Below are positions 22,888-37,700 of a stretch of 64,000 nucleotides of DNA, piece after piece; positions within the stretch are counted from its first letter, which is position 1; every line of letters begins with the position of its first letter. The stretch is from Megamerina dolium (Eukaryota > Arthropoda > Insecta > Diptera > Megamerinidae): positions 19,746,334 through 19,810,333 of the forward strand of contig OY978526.1 in NCBI GenBank assembly GCA_963854835.1. The letters are read 5' to 3'. The notes beneath the pieces were generated by a model. That model did no database searches. It saw only the letters and a program-made list of their open reading frames with translations, and was not told the origin of the DNA. The translations under genes were made by a program, and so were the position numbers.

Positions 22888-23105
22888 TAAATTAGGTTGA
22901 GTCGGCCACCCCCTACAAAAGAAATTAATTTGAATTGCCCACCATCATTAAATGACTTAAATGTCAAAATTATGATAAAAAAAAAATACGGCTTTGCTGG
23001 TCAACAGAAAAATTTGCAACAGTTACCGAGATACACCCATCCAATGTTGTGTTGAAATTAAATGATGGACATTTCAAATTCTTTTCGTTGACCCCAACCT
23101 AATTT
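22888..23105. mobile_element. MITE-like element of about 218 bp
   Basis: TAAATTAGGTTG at 22888 is matched by CAACCTAATTTA ending at 23105. The similarity continues imperfectly inward: AATTTGAATTGCCCACCATCATT on the left against the reverse complement of AATGATGGACATTTCAAATTC on the right. The element thus has long imperfect inverted ends and no coding capacity. TA or TAAAT may be the target duplication. Confidence 0.55.
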
Positions 23106-23384
23106 ACATATACGATCAAATATTTATATATACACACAAAAAAAAAAAGGAAAAATTAAGAGCATCGTAATTACATATACTTACATACATATGTATATAA
23201 TGTTTATGTATTTAAAGTAAAAACAAAATTATATATAAATATATATAGAAATTATTGCTTTAACAAATGCATACATATAATTATTATATAAAATTGAAAC
23301 AACAAAAAATCAAAAAATTTTTAAAACAAATAAAAATACAAAAAAAATTTTAAAAATTACAAATTATATATTTTTTATTTAATT

Positions 23385-25306
<1,922 letters not shown>

Positions 25307-27220
25307 TTAATCTACTTCTTCAACGGTTGGACCACTCCTATTTCCACCAAATCCACCAGATTGTTGGCCACAAGACGAATTTGGTGCAGCACCGCCACTA
25401 TGCAATTTCGTCATAATCGGTGTGCAGGTCTTTGTAAGCGTATTCATTTTGTCCTCATATTCTTCTTTATCGGCTAGTGTGTTCAGGTCAAGCCACTTGA
25501 TCGTATCTTCACAAGCCTTTAGCGCTTCATTCTTTTCTTGTGCTGATACCTTATCACCATTCTGCTCCAACGCTTGCTTCACGCCAAACACATAACTCTC
25601 CAAATTGTTGCGTGCGCTTATTTTCTGTCGCTGCTTTTCATCCTCTTCGGCGTATGTTTCAGCCTCGTTGACCATTCGATCGATTTCAGCTTGCGACAGA
25701 CGGCCTCTATCGTTCTTAATGGTAATATTCTTGGCATTGCCCGAGCTCATTTCCTTAGCCGAAACGTTTAGAATGCCGTTTGCATCGAGATCAAATGTCA
25801 CCTCAATCTGTGGCACACCTCGTGGTGCTGGCGGAATGCCAGACAAGTCGAACGTACCCAATTTATTGTTATCCTTGGTCATCACTCGTTCACCCTCAAA
25901 CACTTGTATGTTGACACCAGGTTGATTATCGGCATACGTGGAGAATGTTTGCGTCTGTTTACATGGAATTCTGCAATTGCGTTCAACGATTTTAGCCATT
26001 ACACCACCAGCTGTCTCAATGCCAAGTGATAGAGGAGCTACATCCACTAGAAGCACATCTTGAATCTGACTGCTCTTGTCACCGCTGAGGATAGCTGCTT
26101 GGATAGCGGCACCATATGCTACAGCTTCATCCGGATTGATTGACAAGTTGAGACTCTTGCCGCAGAAGAACGATTGCAAGAGGTTTTGTACTTTAGGAAT
26201 TCGCGTAGAACCACCAACCAATACGATGTCGTGTATTTGATTTTTGTCCATCTTTGCATCGTTGAGGGCCTTCTCCACCGGTTCCAATGTGCTGCGGAAC
26301 AAATCGCCACATAGTTCTTCGAAACGTGCTCTACTCACTTTGGTATAGAAATCTTGTCCCTCAAATAGAGCATCAATTTCAATGCTGGCTTCGGTGCTCG
26401 ATGACAATGTACGTTTGGCACGTTCGGCCGCTGTTCTCAAACGACGCAATGCTCTGTGATTCGTACGTAGATCTTTCTTGTACTTGCGCTTGAACTCATC
26501 AACCAATAGGTTAACCAGTCTGTTGTCGAAATCTTCGCCACCAAGATGGGTGTCACCAGCTGTTGCACGTACCTCAAATAGTGAACCTTCGTCGATGGTC
26601 AATATAGACACATCGAATGTACCACCACCCAAGTCGAAGATCAACACATTACGTTCACCCTTCAGGTTCTTGTCCAAACCATAGGCCAAGGCTGCTGCAG
26701 TTGGTTCGTTGATGATTCTCAAAACATTCAAACCAGCAATGCGTCCGGCATCTTTTGTGGCTTGGCGTTGACTGTCATTGAAGTATGCTGGCACTGTAAT
26801 AACTGCGTCCGTTATACTTGTACCTAAGTACGCTTCTGCAGTTTCCTTCATCTTTGTCAACACCATTGAACTGATTTCCTCAGGAGCGAATTTCTTCTGT
26901 TCGCCTTTGAATTCAACACAGATCTTTGGCTTGCCACCATCACTCACTACCTTAAACGGCCAGTGCGTCATATCATCTCGAATTTTTGGGTCGTCATATT
27001 TGCGTCCAATGAGACGTTTAGCATCGAAGACTGTGTTCTTTGGATTCATCGCCACCTGGTTCTTTGCGGCATCTCCTATAAGTCGCTCCGTATCTGTAAA
27101 TGCCACATAGCTCGGTGTTGTTCTATTGCCTTGGTCGTTTGCAATAATTTCCACTTTACCATGTTGGAAGACACCAACACAGGAGTATGTTGTTCCCAAA
27201 TCAATTCCAATAGCAGGCAT
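25307..27220 (-). CDS. Hsp70: Heat shock protein 70, type A (gene 1)
   Basis: A complete intronless cytosolic/nuclear Hsp70 of 637 residues, the usual length for fly inducible Hsp70. It is an ATP-driven chaperone. Phosphate loop 1 GIDLGTTYS is at residues 5-13, phosphate loop 2 [11 protein letters not shown] at 195-205, the adenosine motif [13 protein letters not shown] at 333-345 and the linker DVLLVDVAP at 388-396. A substrate-binding domain, a Gly-rich tail and the terminal EEVD for TPR co-chaperones follow. The type-A markers are [11 protein letters not shown] and DAGRIAG. The ATG at 27220 sits in a CAAAAATG context and matches all paralogues. It forms a head-to-head pair with gene 2, and only a few residues separate it from gene 4. 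The TATA box and heat shock elements lie at 27384-27447. Confidence 0.97.
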   Translation of the reverse strand: MPAIGIDLGTTYSCVGVFQHGKVEIIANDQGNRTTPSYVAFTDTERLIGDAAKNQVAMNPKNTVFDAKRLIGRKYDDPKIRDDMTHWPFKVVSDGGKPKICVEFKGEQKKFAPEEISSMVLTKMKETAEAYLGTSITDAVITVPAYFNDSQRQATKDAGRIAGLNVLRIINEPTAAALAYGLDKNLKGERNVLIFDLGGGTFDVSILTIDEGSLFEVRATAGDTHLGGEDFDNRLVNLLVDEFKRKYKKDLRTNHRALRRLRTAAERAKRTLSSSTEASIEIDALFEGQDFYTKVSRARFEELCGDLFRSTLEPVEKALNDAKMDKNQIHDIVLVGGSTRIPKVQNLLQSFFCGKSLNLSINPDEAVAYGAAIQAAILSGDKSSQIQDVLLVDVAPLSLGIETAGGVMAKIVERNCRIPCKQTQTFSTYADNQPGVNIQVFEGERVMTKDNNKLGTFDLSGIPPAPRGVPQIEVTFDLDANGILNVSAKEMSSGNAKNITIKNDRGRLSQAEIDRMVNEAETYAEEDEKQRQKISARNNLESYVFGVKQALEQNGDKVSAQEKNEALKACEDTIKWLDLNTLADKEEYEDKMNTLTKTCTPIMTKLHSGGAAPNSSCGQQSGGFGGNRSGPTVEEVD

Positions 27221-27383
27221 TTTTGTTGTTTTGTTTTGTATAATTTTTCACTTTAATTTCAATACACAATTCACTTATTTTGCAAGTTTGACGTAGCAAA
27301 AATACTTTTTGTCTACTCGCTCTTTATATGTTTACACTTAAATTGTTTGTTTTTAACTATGCTGCCAGCCGCGCTCTTGCGGG

Positions 27384-27447
27384 TATTTATACTAAAAATG
27401 AAATATATGGAAATTTCTAGATACTCTTTCGAGAATATTTGAGAATA
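27384..27447 (-). promoter_or_regulatory. Hsp70: Hsp70 gene 1 promoter: TATA box and heat shock elements
   Basis: On the minus strand, TATAAATA occupies 27391-27384, about 165 bp before the ATG. Immediately upstream lie nGAAnnTTCn-type modules, seen on the + strand as GGAAATTTCTAGA (27409) and TTTCGAGAATATTTGAGAAT (27428-27447). These are HSF-binding heat shock elements. The same block precedes genes 4 and 6. Confidence 0.85.
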
Positions 27448-29173
27448 TGCTCAATGTAATTAATAAGAAGAGAGCGAGCAAAACAAAGTACACATAATTT
27501 GACATATGCAATATTCAAGGGAGAATGTTGGAGAAGGTAGTCAATTTATGTGGAACATATTTTTCTCTAGCGCTGCCATCTCGATTTTTTGAGAAATTTA
27601 CAAACGAAAATTTGTTTCTAAATTGAAGATATGAGTCGTCAGGAATAAGTCTTTATTTGCGAGTATTTTGTGTTGGAGAGTAATACAAAAAACAAAAACT
27701 CTCAGAAATGTTGAATATTAAATTTTCATACAAAAAAGCAACTAATAATTTTACCATTGAACTTTTGTTATTAAAAGTAATAAAAATCAATTTTGTTTTC
27801 AAATTGTGTTAATGGTATTTTTACTACACTATCATAAAACTATTAGGAATATCACTAACTCAAATTGTAGAAAAATAATTTCTACACATTAGCAACATAT
27901 TGTAAGATCTCTTAATTCTAGTTTATTGTATATTTTTATGAGATAATCTGGCAACATAGGGCATATATATTTAATGCACAGAACTTTCTTTTCTCTTATT
28001 ATCGTATTTAATGTATTTCAGCTTGGTTTATTTGTATTTCATGAGTGGGACTAGGGTGACTGACTTTTATTGGTTTGATCTGTTTTATTTTTTCCATACT
28101 TCGGTATACATGTACGTACATTTATACGTAGATGCATTTGGAGATTATTCTAGAAATATCTCATGTTTAAATTCGTTAATATGTGAAACACCGTTTTTAA
28201 ACATTAATTTGTACCTACATTGTTCTGCTTAGAAAATAAAAACCAACAAAACATCAATTTCACTTCTTTGCGTGTTCGGTTAAATCATTTAAATTTTATA
28301 TTGAATTTTTTCTCTTATACCTACATTATTATTATTACTATTATTATTATTATTATTATTTATTACAAAGTGCTTATTAAAATTATTAGCTACCAGAAGA
28401 ACATCAATATCATCAATGACTATTTTGTAGCTGTACTAAATAATTTAATAAAATTTTCGAATTTAATAAATATTCAAGAAAATAGTTTTATGTAATTCGG
28501 TTTCTTGCACAACTATACGCTAATATTATTTTGTCAGCTCTGTATGTATATACATATGTACATATTTCGTTCATGTTTGCGTTTCAATTAGAAATACCAT
28601 TAAATGGTCTTATCGCATTAAACTAAAACTAGTATCAACTGTTTTCATCTTCATAATACAAACTGCTTTCATGTCAAATCCATCGTAACTAAAAAGTGGG
28701 CTTACTTACATATTTTATACGGTTCATGCATGTATTATATATACATATTTAGCTTTGGCAGCTTGGCCTTTTTCATTACTTTATTTGAAGTATATGCACA
28801 AAGTTTGAACTTTCTCGAAAAATCAACCTATATAAACAAACGATTAGCTATATGAGATATTTTTATTGCTTGTTTTGTGGTAGGTCAATGAACACAGAGT
28901 ACAGAGAAATTCATTTGGAATTCATATAGCGGCTCTCTTATTTTAACTGTAACAATAAATTTTCTCATACAAATTTTTTAACACTCGGGAGAAGTTTGAC
29001 GTGCTCTCAATAAAAATACCATATACGATATACGAATATACAATATATTCTCTCATTTTTTCTTATCAACACTCGAGAGAAGTTTCACGTTCTCTGCATA
29101 TAAATACGATATAACATTAGTATATCTCCTATTAACACACCCTCTTAAACAATAATTTATATAGGTATTTAAG
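27448..29173. other. Intergenic region of Hsp70 pair 1
   Basis: No gene is seen. An (ATT)n run lies at 28328-28362. Near 28983-29110 there are two related copies of a module around ACACTCG(G/A)GAGAAGTTT(G/C)ACGT, which also appears, in reverse, upstream of genes 3 and 5. Confidence 0.45.
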
Positions 29174-29258
29174 TATTCCTGAGAATAGTCCACTCTGTAC
29201 CCGAGATTTCTATGCATATTTCTCGTATTTTCCGAATTGAGTACTTTTAGTATAAATA
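29174..29258 (+). promoter_or_regulatory. Hsp70: Hsp70 gene 2 promoter: heat shock elements and TATA box
   Basis: TATAAATAG starts at 29251. Upstream are TTCCTGAGAATAGTC (about 29176), GAGATTTCTATGCATATTTC and TTTTCCGAA (about 29228), arrays of GAA/TTC modules of a heat shock element. Confidence 0.82.
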
Positions 29259-29407
29259 GTCGACCAGAACCGGTCTTTGCATTATTATCGTAACAAAAGT
29301 TAGTGAGAAGTGTTGAGAAGAGTATTAGCAAATACGCTAAGGAAAGCAAAAGTAATTTTACGAGTGAAGTGTTTCAAATAGTTAAAGAAAGAAAATATTT
29401 AAACAAA

Positions 29408-31318
29408 ATGCCTGCTATTGGAATTGATTTGGGAACAACATACTCCTGTGTTGGAGTCTTTCAACATGGCAAAGTGGAAATTATTGCCAACGACCAAGGC
29501 AATAGAACAACACCAAGTTATGTGGCATTTACAGATACGGAGCGACTTATTGGAGATGCTGCAAAGAACCAGGTGGCCATGAATCCAAAGAACACAGTTT
29601 TCGATGCTAAACGTCTCATCGGACGCAAGTTTGATGATTCGAAGATACAGGATGATATGAAACATTGGCCATTCAAGGTAGTGAATGATGGTGGCAAACC
29701 AAAAATCTCTGTTGAATTCAAAGGAGAAGAGAAGAGATTCGCTCCGGAGGAAATCAGTTCAATGGTGTTGACAAAGATGAAGGAAACTGCAGAAGCCTTT
29801 TTGGGTACAACCATCACAGATGCAGTAGTTACAGTGCCAGCATACTTCAATGATAGTCAACGTCAAGCCACAAAAGATGCCGGTGCCATTGCTGGGCTGA
29901 ATGTGTTGCGTATCATCAACGAGCCAACTGCAGCCGCTTTGGCCTATGGTTTGGACAAGAATCTGAAGGGTGAACGTAACGTATTGATTTTCGACTTGGG
30001 TGGTGGTACATTCGATGTGTCCATATTGACAATAGATGAAGGTTCACTGTTTGAAGTACGTTCAACGGCAGGTGATACCCATCTTGGTGGTGAAGATTTT
30101 GACAACCGACTGGTGAATCACTTTGTTGAGGAATTCAAGCGCAAGTACAAAAGAGATATACGTACAAATCCCAGAGCATTGCGACGCTTGAGAACAGCAG
30201 CCGAACGTGCTAAACGTACATTGTCATCCAGTACCGAAACCACCATCGAAATTGATGCTCTATTTGAGGGACAAGATTTCTATACCAAAGTGAGTCGTGC
30301 ACGTTTCGAAGAACTGTGTGGCGATTTGTTCCGCAGCACATTGGAACCGGTGGAGAAGGCTCTCAACGATGCAAAAATGGACAAAAATCAAATACACGAT
30401 ATCGTATTGGTTGGTGGTTCGACACGCATTCCAAAAGTACAAAACCTTCTGCAGTCGTTCTTCTGCGGAAAGAGCCTTAATCTGTCAATCAATCCTGATG
30501 AGGCTGTGGCCTATGGTGCTGCAATTCAAGCAGCTATCCTCAGCGGTGACAAGAGCAGTCAGATCCAAGATGTGCTTCTAGTCGATGTAGCTCCTCTATC
30601 GCTCGGCATTGAGACAGCTGGTGGTGTAATGACGAAATTGATTGAGCGCAACAGCAGAATTCCGTGCAAACAGTCGAAGACGTTCACAACATACGCCGAC
30701 AATCAGCCAGCAGTGACGATTCAAGTGTTTGAGGGTGAACGTGCTATGACCAAAGACAACAACATATTGGGCACTTTTGATTTGACTGGCATTCCACCAG
30801 CACCACGCGGTGTACCCAAAGTCGATGTTACATTCGATCTGGATGCTAATGGCATATTAAATGTAACAGCGAAGGAGATGAGTACCGGCAATGCAAAGAA
30901 CATTGTCATAAAGAACGACAAAGGTCGGCTGTCACAAGCTGAAATCGATCGTATGGTCAATGAAGCTGAGAAATATGCTGAGGAGGATGAAAAGCAGCGA
31001 CAGCGTGTAACAGCAAGAAATCAACTGGAGGCCTATGCGTTCAATGTGAAGCAAGCTGTTGATCAAGCTGGTGATAAATTGAATCAGTCCGAGAAGGAGA
31101 AGGTGACACAGAAATGCACCGAAACAATTAAGTGGCTGGATAATAATACAACGGCCGACAAAGAGGAATATGAATATAAGTTGGACGAATTGACAAAATT
31201 GTGCAGTCCCATAATGACGAAAATACATCAGGGTGGTACAGGTGCAGGTGCGGCTGCTGGTGGAGGAGCCCAGCGGGGTGGTGCGCACGGTGGTCCAACA
31301 GTGGAAGAAGTTGATTAA
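29408..31318 (+). CDS. Hsp70: Heat shock protein 70, type B (gene 2)
   Basis: A complete 636-residue Hsp70. I start it at 29408 ([13 protein letters not shown]). The frame is open further upstream to 29303, but that lies in the 5' leader and is not shared by the paralogues. The type-B markers are [26 protein letters not shown] and STETTIEID. All ATP-site motifs, the DVLLVDVAP linker and a C-terminal Gly/Ala tail with EEVD are intact. A probable poly(A) signal AATAAA lies at 31468-31473. It is divergent to gene 1, and its 3' flank is repeated in reverse beside gene 3. Confidence 0.97.
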   Translation: MPAIGIDLGTTYSCVGVFQHGKVEIIANDQGNRTTPSYVAFTDTERLIGDAAKNQVAMNPKNTVFDAKRLIGRKFDDSKIQDDMKHWPFKVVNDGGKPKISVEFKGEEKRFAPEEISSMVLTKMKETAEAFLGTTITDAVVTVPAYFNDSQRQATKDAGAIAGLNVLRIINEPTAAALAYGLDKNLKGERNVLIFDLGGGTFDVSILTIDEGSLFEVRSTAGDTHLGGEDFDNRLVNHFVEEFKRKYKRDIRTNPRALRRLRTAAERAKRTLSSSTETTIEIDALFEGQDFYTKVSRARFEELCGDLFRSTLEPVEKALNDAKMDKNQIHDIVLVGGSTRIPKVQNLLQSFFCGKSLNLSINPDEAVAYGAAIQAAILSGDKSSQIQDVLLVDVAPLSLGIETAGGVMTKLIERNSRIPCKQSKTFTTYADNQPAVTIQVFEGERAMTKDNNILGTFDLTGIPPAPRGVPKVDVTFDLDANGILNVTAKEMSTGNAKNIVIKNDKGRLSQAEIDRMVNEAEKYAEEDEKQRQRVTARNQLEAYAFNVKQAVDQAGDKLNQSEKEKVTQKCTETIKWLDNNTTADKEEYEYKLDELTKLCSPIMTKIHQGGTGAGAAAGGGAQRGGAHGGPTVEEVD

Positions 31319-32541
31319 GTATTATGCAGATAAATGCAGTATTTTAATTTGTAAGATGATTGTTAAAAATTGTTTATTGTTAAAAAGCCTATTTTAGTTG
31401 TATTGCACATATTTAATTTATGCATTCCTATTTGAAAAGTATCTACGTCAAGAAATTTAATTCGTAAAATAAAAGAAATTGTTAACCAAAATATGCTGTT
31501 TTTTAGCTTTGGAAATTGAATGTAGTCGTTGGTGAGTAACGGCGCTGGATACGTAAGAACTGCTTCTGTTGCTATGAAGCGGTTATTAATTTTATTGCTC
31601 TGTTTTTTCTGTTAGAGTGTCTCTTATATTGAGCAAATATAATTAACGAAATGTGTTATATGCTCGTTTTTTTTTTTAATTTCTACTAAAAATGTACTTA
31701 TGAGGTTTGATTAAAAATATAATATCGTTTGTCAATTTCGATTTTTAATTAGGAACGAGCTAAAGTTCATTGTAGTCTTGCATTTTTGGTACATTCTTAT
31801 ACGCAGTGCAACAAAAAAAATTTTTTATATACAACAGATATTTAGTAAAAGCTGTTATTTATGCTTAAATATTTAAGCAACTTTTTCGGAAAAAAAAAAA
31901 CAATCCTAAAAAAAGGCTAAATATAAATTATTGTTATTCAAACACTTAAAGAACTTCAATATTTTTTCTCAATACAATACATACATAGCTATTATGAAGT
32001 AATATTAAATGGTATGCGTGACACAGTAAACTATACACAATATTTGCTTTTGTATGCATACATACTGTTTGAATGACCTTGAAGCCAAAGTCATTGGTCA
32101 CAGTTAAGAGAAGACGTATTTGTTTTGTAGCACACCCATTTTCAAACCAGATATTTCCCAATAAACAATTGCAAAACCAAACGAAAATTTATTTTGCATA
32201 GCTTGAGGTTATATAGCTTGAGCTTATACAAAATTGCTTAGGGACCCTAGCTTTCTAATAGTTCTACAAATGATGTTATGCTATTTTTGATTTCACATAA
32301 AGTTATCAACTAGTCTTGAATGTTTTTATTTTGTTTATTATTTTTTTTTTTTTTAACTTAAAAAAGTTTATGCGAACCATAATTCTTATTCAAATACCAT
32401 TTCTGAAAAAATGTTGAGAATATTGCTTCTTGTAGGATTTTCTTAAATATTTGCTTATTAATTGGAAATAAACATTTTGGCAACACTGTTTTTGGCAGCT
32501 CAGCTGTCAAACATGTTCAGATTGGGGTCTATAATTTAACC
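31319..32541. other. 3' flank of Hsp70 gene 2, part of an inverted duplication
   Basis: No gene is seen. Segments match, in reverse orientation, the 3' flank of gene 3. One is the GAATGTAGTCGTTGGTGAG block (31518 here; reverse complement near 39870). Another, near 31990-32150, includes GAATGACCTTGAAG...GTCA and matches 39520-39560 inverted. The duplicated flank therefore extends at least 0.8 kb past the genes. Confidence 0.5.
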
Positions 32542-33214
32542 ATGAATCGACTTTCAAACGAACAACGCTTGTAGATTATTGAATTTTATTATCAAAATTC
32601 ATGCTTGGCTAAGAAAGTGCATCGTGCACTTTCTTGTGTTCAGCGACGAAGCTCATTTCTGGTTGAATGGATACGTGAACAATCAAAATTGTCGTATTTG
32701 GTGTGAAGTGCAGCCAGAAGTATTGTAAGAGCTGCCAATGCATCCCGAAAAATGCACTGCTTGGCATCATTGGAACGTACTTTTTCAAAGACGAGCGCTA
32801 CCGTGCAATGTTTACAAACTTTTTTTTTTTGCCCAAAATGGAAGAGCTGGACTTGGCTGACATGTGGTGTCAAAAAGACGATGCCACATTTCACACAGCA
32901 CGCGAAACAATGGCTCAATTGAGAGGCGAGTTCGGTGACCAGTTTATTCCACATTTCGGGCCAGTCAATTGGCCACCTAGATCGTGCGATTTAACGCCTT
33001 TAGACTATTTTTTTGCGGCGCTATATTAAGGCTCATAGCTATAGCGACGAGCTCGCAACGGTTGACGCACTGGAAGCCAATATTGAAGAATTTCTTCGTC
33101 AGATACCGGCCGGCCGATATGTTGGAGAGAGTCTGCCAAAATTCGACACAGCGTATGAACCATTTGAGGCGCAGCCGGGGTCAACATTTACATGAAATCA
33201 TCTTTAAACATTGA
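32542..33214 (+). pseudogene. DD41D (rosa-like) transposase relic, internally deleted
   Basis: It starts MNRLSNEQRL with a stop soon after. It then skips most of the DNA-binding half and reaches FSDEAHFWLNGYVNKQNCRI and, after frame changes, MWCQKDDATFHTARETMAQL. It continues PVNWPPRSCDLTPLDYFF and ends HLRRSRGQHLHEIIFKH. The Asp-to-Asp spacing in the last blocks is 41. It is the same superfamily branch as 8267-9150 but a different copy in the opposite orientation, and better conserved at the catalytic end. Confidence 0.72.
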
Positions 33215-35077
33215 ATTATATAAATCGTTATATCGACTCAAATAAAGATTTCATACATTTATCTAAGTTTTATGTTTTTTTTTTAAATCAAATTCGAAGG
33301 CTCTTAAAAAATCACCCTGTAATTGTTACTTCAATTAATGAGCTAGCGCTTGTAAAGCTCATACAGTATATTTTGCCAATGGGTCCCTTTTGTTTATTCC
33401 ATAATTATTTTAAAGTCTGTATTATAAAAATAAATCAAGGTTTTTCCCAAGCCTAAGACTTGCATATGTAAGTTTACTATAAGTTTTTTTTTTTACAAAC
33501 AATTTTGGTTTGTTGGGTTGTGATTCTGGGCGGTTGATGATGTTATGTGTATATTTATAGAATATGTATACTATATTCTATACGTATATGTATGCGTACA
33601 TCCAAAAGCCTGGTTATTGCGTCGTCAACAAAGTTTATTTCGCGTACTTTTCCAGTAATAATTATCCATCGGCAAATAGTATGAGAACGCAAAATTTGCA
33701 AAAACTTGCAAATTTTATGTACAGCTGATGATTGTTTACATTTTGATAAAGAAGAAGAAGAAGAAATAGAAGGAAAAGGAAAGAAATGGAATATTTAAGA
33801 AAGCTAGACTTGAAGTGTTCGCTTGGAATATTTCATATTACTTTTATTTACTACTGAAGAAACTTCACAAAATTTATATTTAATTACATTTTGCATATTA
33901 TTTATTTTTCTAATTCGTTTTCCATTAACAAATTAAAAATTTTTCTTATTTACTTAAATTGCAGTCAGCAGGTGTTTATCAGCTGTTTTATTGCTGGCTA
34001 ATTTCTGCTGGTAAATATTTGTCGATTAGAATCTAACAACTTTGTTCGTTGTATAGTACCATCGCCTTGTGTCATTAAGAGAGTAAAAACAAATTATACA
34101 CTCAATGTGAGAAAATATATATAGAAAGTTCGCGAACGTAAACCCATCACAGTACGTAATTGAGAGCTGAATTTTTTGTTTTCCTATAAGTACAATGGAA
34201 AGTGATGGCAAACATTTTACTATCACAAATTATTAAGTCTCTTCAAATTTTACGCTCTCTTTTTTGGTTTCTCTGTCACAGAAATCGAGTACAATTGTTG
34301 AAAGTTGTCAGTACACGAACAAACCTAGGAACTTCTCATCAAAATCAACTGTCACTTTATTCTCTCAATTTCCCCTCTTTTGCTAGATTGTTGTGTACAG
34401 AACAGCAAAACTTGATAATTTTTTTAAATAATTATCAGGTACACGAATGCAACAATTATTAAGGCATAATTATAAGCTAATTTTTTATGACAATGAAACA
34501 GTGTGTACTTTAAATACATTGGTCCGTGTCCGTAGTTAAAGTTAGAAATGGCTTTTTTTGCAGATTTTTGTACGTAGAATATATCAAACAAATCGATTTT
34601 AAAACTTTAAGATGATACTTATTTTAACTCTAGGTAGGTAAGGTGGCAATCATATGACTCATTGTAATACCACGGAAACTAGTGGCGATTTGATAAACGA
34701 TTGTTTGTTTGTTAATTTTATGTTAGCAATTTGGGTAATGCTGTCAACAGAGTCGATTCTGAGCGTTTTAAACCTTCTTCTGCATAGAGCGAAGCACCCG
34801 CACAGAAGATGTTGTACGGTTTATGCCTCTTCTTCCTCCTGATAGCTCTTACAATAATCATAATGTGGTACCCCTAGTCAACTAGTGTACCCACTAATAA
34901 GGCGATGACCTGTTAGGATTCCGATTGTCCTAGTATCCAGCCTATTGAATTTGAACAGTAGCTTAGTCCGACTTAAGCTTCATTCAGGCCAATTTCGTCT
35001 ACTGGTTAGGCAAGTTGTCGCCTGTTCTTGTTGTTGTTGTAGCAACTTCAATTTGTGTCGTCGTCAGCACGCACAAA
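33215..35077. other. Intergenic DNA, no gene recognised
   Basis: AT-rich to 34640. The part from about 34640 to 35077 is more GC-rich and probably is the 3' untranslated end of the minus-strand LINE relic that follows. Confidence 0.35.
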
Positions 35078-35851
35078 CTATTGTTCGCTCGTGTCCTCGT
35101 GAAGGTCAAGTCCTAGAAATGTGGCCACCTCGAGTGGGTGTGTCCAGAGCTGTATGGGTATCAAATTTGTGGGGTGCAAGGGACAATTGAATAAGTGGAG
35201 AGTATCCTGAGGTGATTGGCCGCAATCGGGGCATTCGTCCGGTATATTGGGATCAATTCTTGAAAGATAATGATTGTGGAATTTACTGTATCCCGGGGGC
35301 GGCATAATTCACCACTGATCTGCCTATCGCCTGTCGCCAACGTGTGTTAGCAGCATCGATGATGTACCTCTCTATGAAGAATTTACAAGTTGACAACGGC
35401 ATCGCCACCGAAACTCTATCCGGTTGGAGTGGTAACGTTGTACCCTGCCTAGCTAATTTATCTGCCCTGCAATTACTCTCGATATTTCTATGTCCGGGTA
35501 CCCAAAGGAGATGTGTGGTGAAGTATTGAGCAAGTTTGCTTAATAACTCGTGACATTCGACCATTTGAGAGTCCTCAGAGCCGCTTGGCTTTTCGAGTAA
35601 ATATATATGTATACTTCGTTTCTTGTTAGAGCGCAGCTAATAACAATTACGAGGGCTTCCTTTATGACTAAAACTTCAGCCTGGAATACACTACAATAAT
35701 TCGGCAAGAGGGAATATAATTGGGTGACCAACACCTCAAAGTAGACACCCCCTTCCACTTGCTCATCTAGTTTAGATCCATCTACTGTAAAAATGCTAAA
35801 CCTGTCGATACAATCTATATCCCAGTCTTCTATTGAAGGGGAAAACGGCAA
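35078..35851 (-). pseudogene. Non-LTR retrotransposon relic, RNase H domain and zinc knuckle
   Basis: On the minus strand the order is FSIFTVDGSKLDEQVEGGVY (RNase H start with its Asp), CSVFQAEVLVIKEAL (Glu), then YIYSKSQAALRTL, where Lys replaces the usual catalytic Asp. Next come LLWVPGHRNIESNCRADKLA and, in another frame, a C-terminal CPDCGQSPQDTLHLFNC knuckle. Frameshifts and stops separate the parts. It is a dead 3' fragment of an RNase H-bearing LINE of a different family from the one at 527-1157. Confidence 0.75.
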
Positions 35852-36987
35852 TTTAGGATTTATTTAAATGCAGTTTCACCGAGTTACTTCGGCTATAGCT
35901 ACAGGTCATTTTTTTTATTCCCATAAGTTATAATAATATATGCGTTTGTACGTAATCTAGCGTTATATAGAATCGTTATAGGACGAAAATTAAAACAGCT
36001 GAACATTATCAGCAAAAATATTAATATGACGGTGTTTCAAATTTTGTGGAGGAGGATACGGAGCAAAGTGGTTAAAGTATTGATTTTTGTAGGAGGCTTC
36101 CATTACCGAACAAATATTTAGACAAAAATGAAAATAACTCGTCATATTGAAATTAAAAGCTTCATCAATTGTTGGTTTGAGAGGTTATGTTCCACCGTTA
36201 GCTATAGCAGTGCTTTTGAACGGTCTAGTTAGTTCAAGAAGTCGAAAGGTTCGTTATAGTACATATGGTACATCGAATTTAGAATTTCTTTAGGCTGTTC
36301 TTATTCTTAGGCGTTTTTATTTCAAGTGTGACAAAAAACTGGTTGGTTGATTTGTTGAGGTTGTTGTCCCCAGAAGCCTACTGTGGTTTAGAATTAGTGC
36401 TACAGCACGGCTGACATCTGTAACTCATCGGTTGCGCGTCTACATATTACAATGCAACATCTTCCTTAAGTCAAACAAAAAATATCTCTCCCAAGGAGAG
36501 ATGAAATGATTTTAGAATCTCAAAAGCACAAGCTCACTATAAAGTCGACTTTTTGAGCGTAGGGTATCAACGTATTTGTTGTAGTACAAAACTAATCAAA
36601 GCAAAACAAATTATTTGTTTAGGAGTTCATCTATTGCCTGATCTAAGCTTTATTCTATTTTTGTTTACTTTGAAGATAAATAAAATGTCGAAAGTATTTT
36701 TGTTTACCTTTTTTTTTTTATAAAAAAAAAAGAATAAAAGTTATGGTAAAAGTTACGATCTAAACAAAAAAATGCTAAGTGCATGAGCTTTTAATTATTT
36801 TACATAGAGGATAGGCGTAAAAGATCGACATAGTTTAGAATTTTGGGCGTACATAAAATCTGGTTTAAGAAATCGCTTATTTAAGAGATAAGTTTAATGA
36901 AAACAAAAATCCAAATGTCTGAAATAGTTATTAATAAAAAAAAAGCGTTTAAAAATTACGCGAATATACAAAATTTTTACAAGAATG
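35852..36987. other. Intergenic DNA, no gene recognised
   Basis: Nothing identifiable beyond A/T runs. It lies between a LINE relic and the repeat-array region. Confidence 0.3.
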
Positions 36988-37115
36988 CAGGGGTCTACGT
37001 CCAAGAAGCACTCGACCACCTGGTTGACCAAGGTTCATTCAACTTAGCAGAATACGGAAATACTTTGTACGGAAACAAAACTACAAAACCACTACTGCTG
37101 CTACAACAAAATTGA
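36988..37115 (+). repeat. Dispersed repeat, copy 1
   Basis: The segment with GGGGTCTACGTCCAAGAAGC, CACTCGACCACCTGGTTGAC, TACGGAAATACTTTG and GCTGCTACAACAA has an inverted relative at 54404-54515. It is probably the end of an unidentified transposon. Confidence 0.5.
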
Positions 37116-37128
37116 ACAAAAAAAAATT

Positions 37129-37216
37129 TTCTTCACTGTCAATTATATTTACGCGTCTTTCTTCGCCGTCAATTATGTTTATGCGTCGTTCTTCGCCGTT
37201 AATTATATTTACGCAC
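37129..37216 (+). repeat. 30 bp tandem repeat array 1
   Basis: Three units of 30 bp start at 37129, 37159 and 37189, each TTCTTCGCCGTCAATTATGT-like and ending in a TTTACGCGTCG-type sequence. The related array at 37701 is in the opposite orientation. Confidence 0.8.
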
Positions 37217-37700
37217 AATTAAAATAAAATTTAATTGAATTTTGCTTTTGATTTAGGGTATTCTTTCAATTTGTCCAGAATATAATTGATATTTTTATAA
37301 AAATGATGAATTTTTACTAAAAACCAAACTCTCGAATGCAATCATTTTGAATAAGTTGTTTATCCAAAAAAATTAAAAAGTAAATATACAAAAATTTAAA
37401 AGAGAGTAAAACAACAAATATTTTATATTTTTTGTACTAAAAGAATTACAAAAAAAAAACGCTTAGTTACCAAAAGAAGAAAAACAGTTTTTAAGCATAA
37501 CCTTCTTAATCACTTTTTTGGTACTAACTGATATCACAAACTACATATATCAGCGACTGAAGATATTTTTTATATCTAAAAATCAAGTTGACAATTTAGC
37601 AATAAAATGTCACTTTTGGCGTTTCGTCGATGCATACGACGAAAGACGCACGAGTGTTTTGACGGTGAGAAGGACGCTTTAAAAAAAATAAGACAAAAAA
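37217..37700. other. Spacer between inverted 30 bp arrays
   Basis: AT-rich DNA with no coding signal. It is flanked by array 1 and by the inverted array 2, the layout of a foldback-type element. Confidence 0.4.

Noticed and set aside
26778..27110. Long open frame opposite Hsp70 gene 1, repeated opposite the other Hsp70 copies
   Set aside because: It is an antisense shadow of a codon-biased gene. It is conserved only because the sense strand is conserved.
29303..29407. Upstream in-frame start extending Hsp70 gene 2 by 35 residues
   Set aside because: It lies in the 5' leader, has no counterpart in the paralogues, and all other copies start at MPAIGIDLG.
34945..35529. Plus-strand frames overlapping the RNase H LINE relic
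   Set aside because: The minus strand carries the recognisable RNase H and Cys/His motifs.
37129..37216. CRISPR-like repeat array
   Set aside because: There are no spacers; units are contiguous, and the genome is that of an animal.
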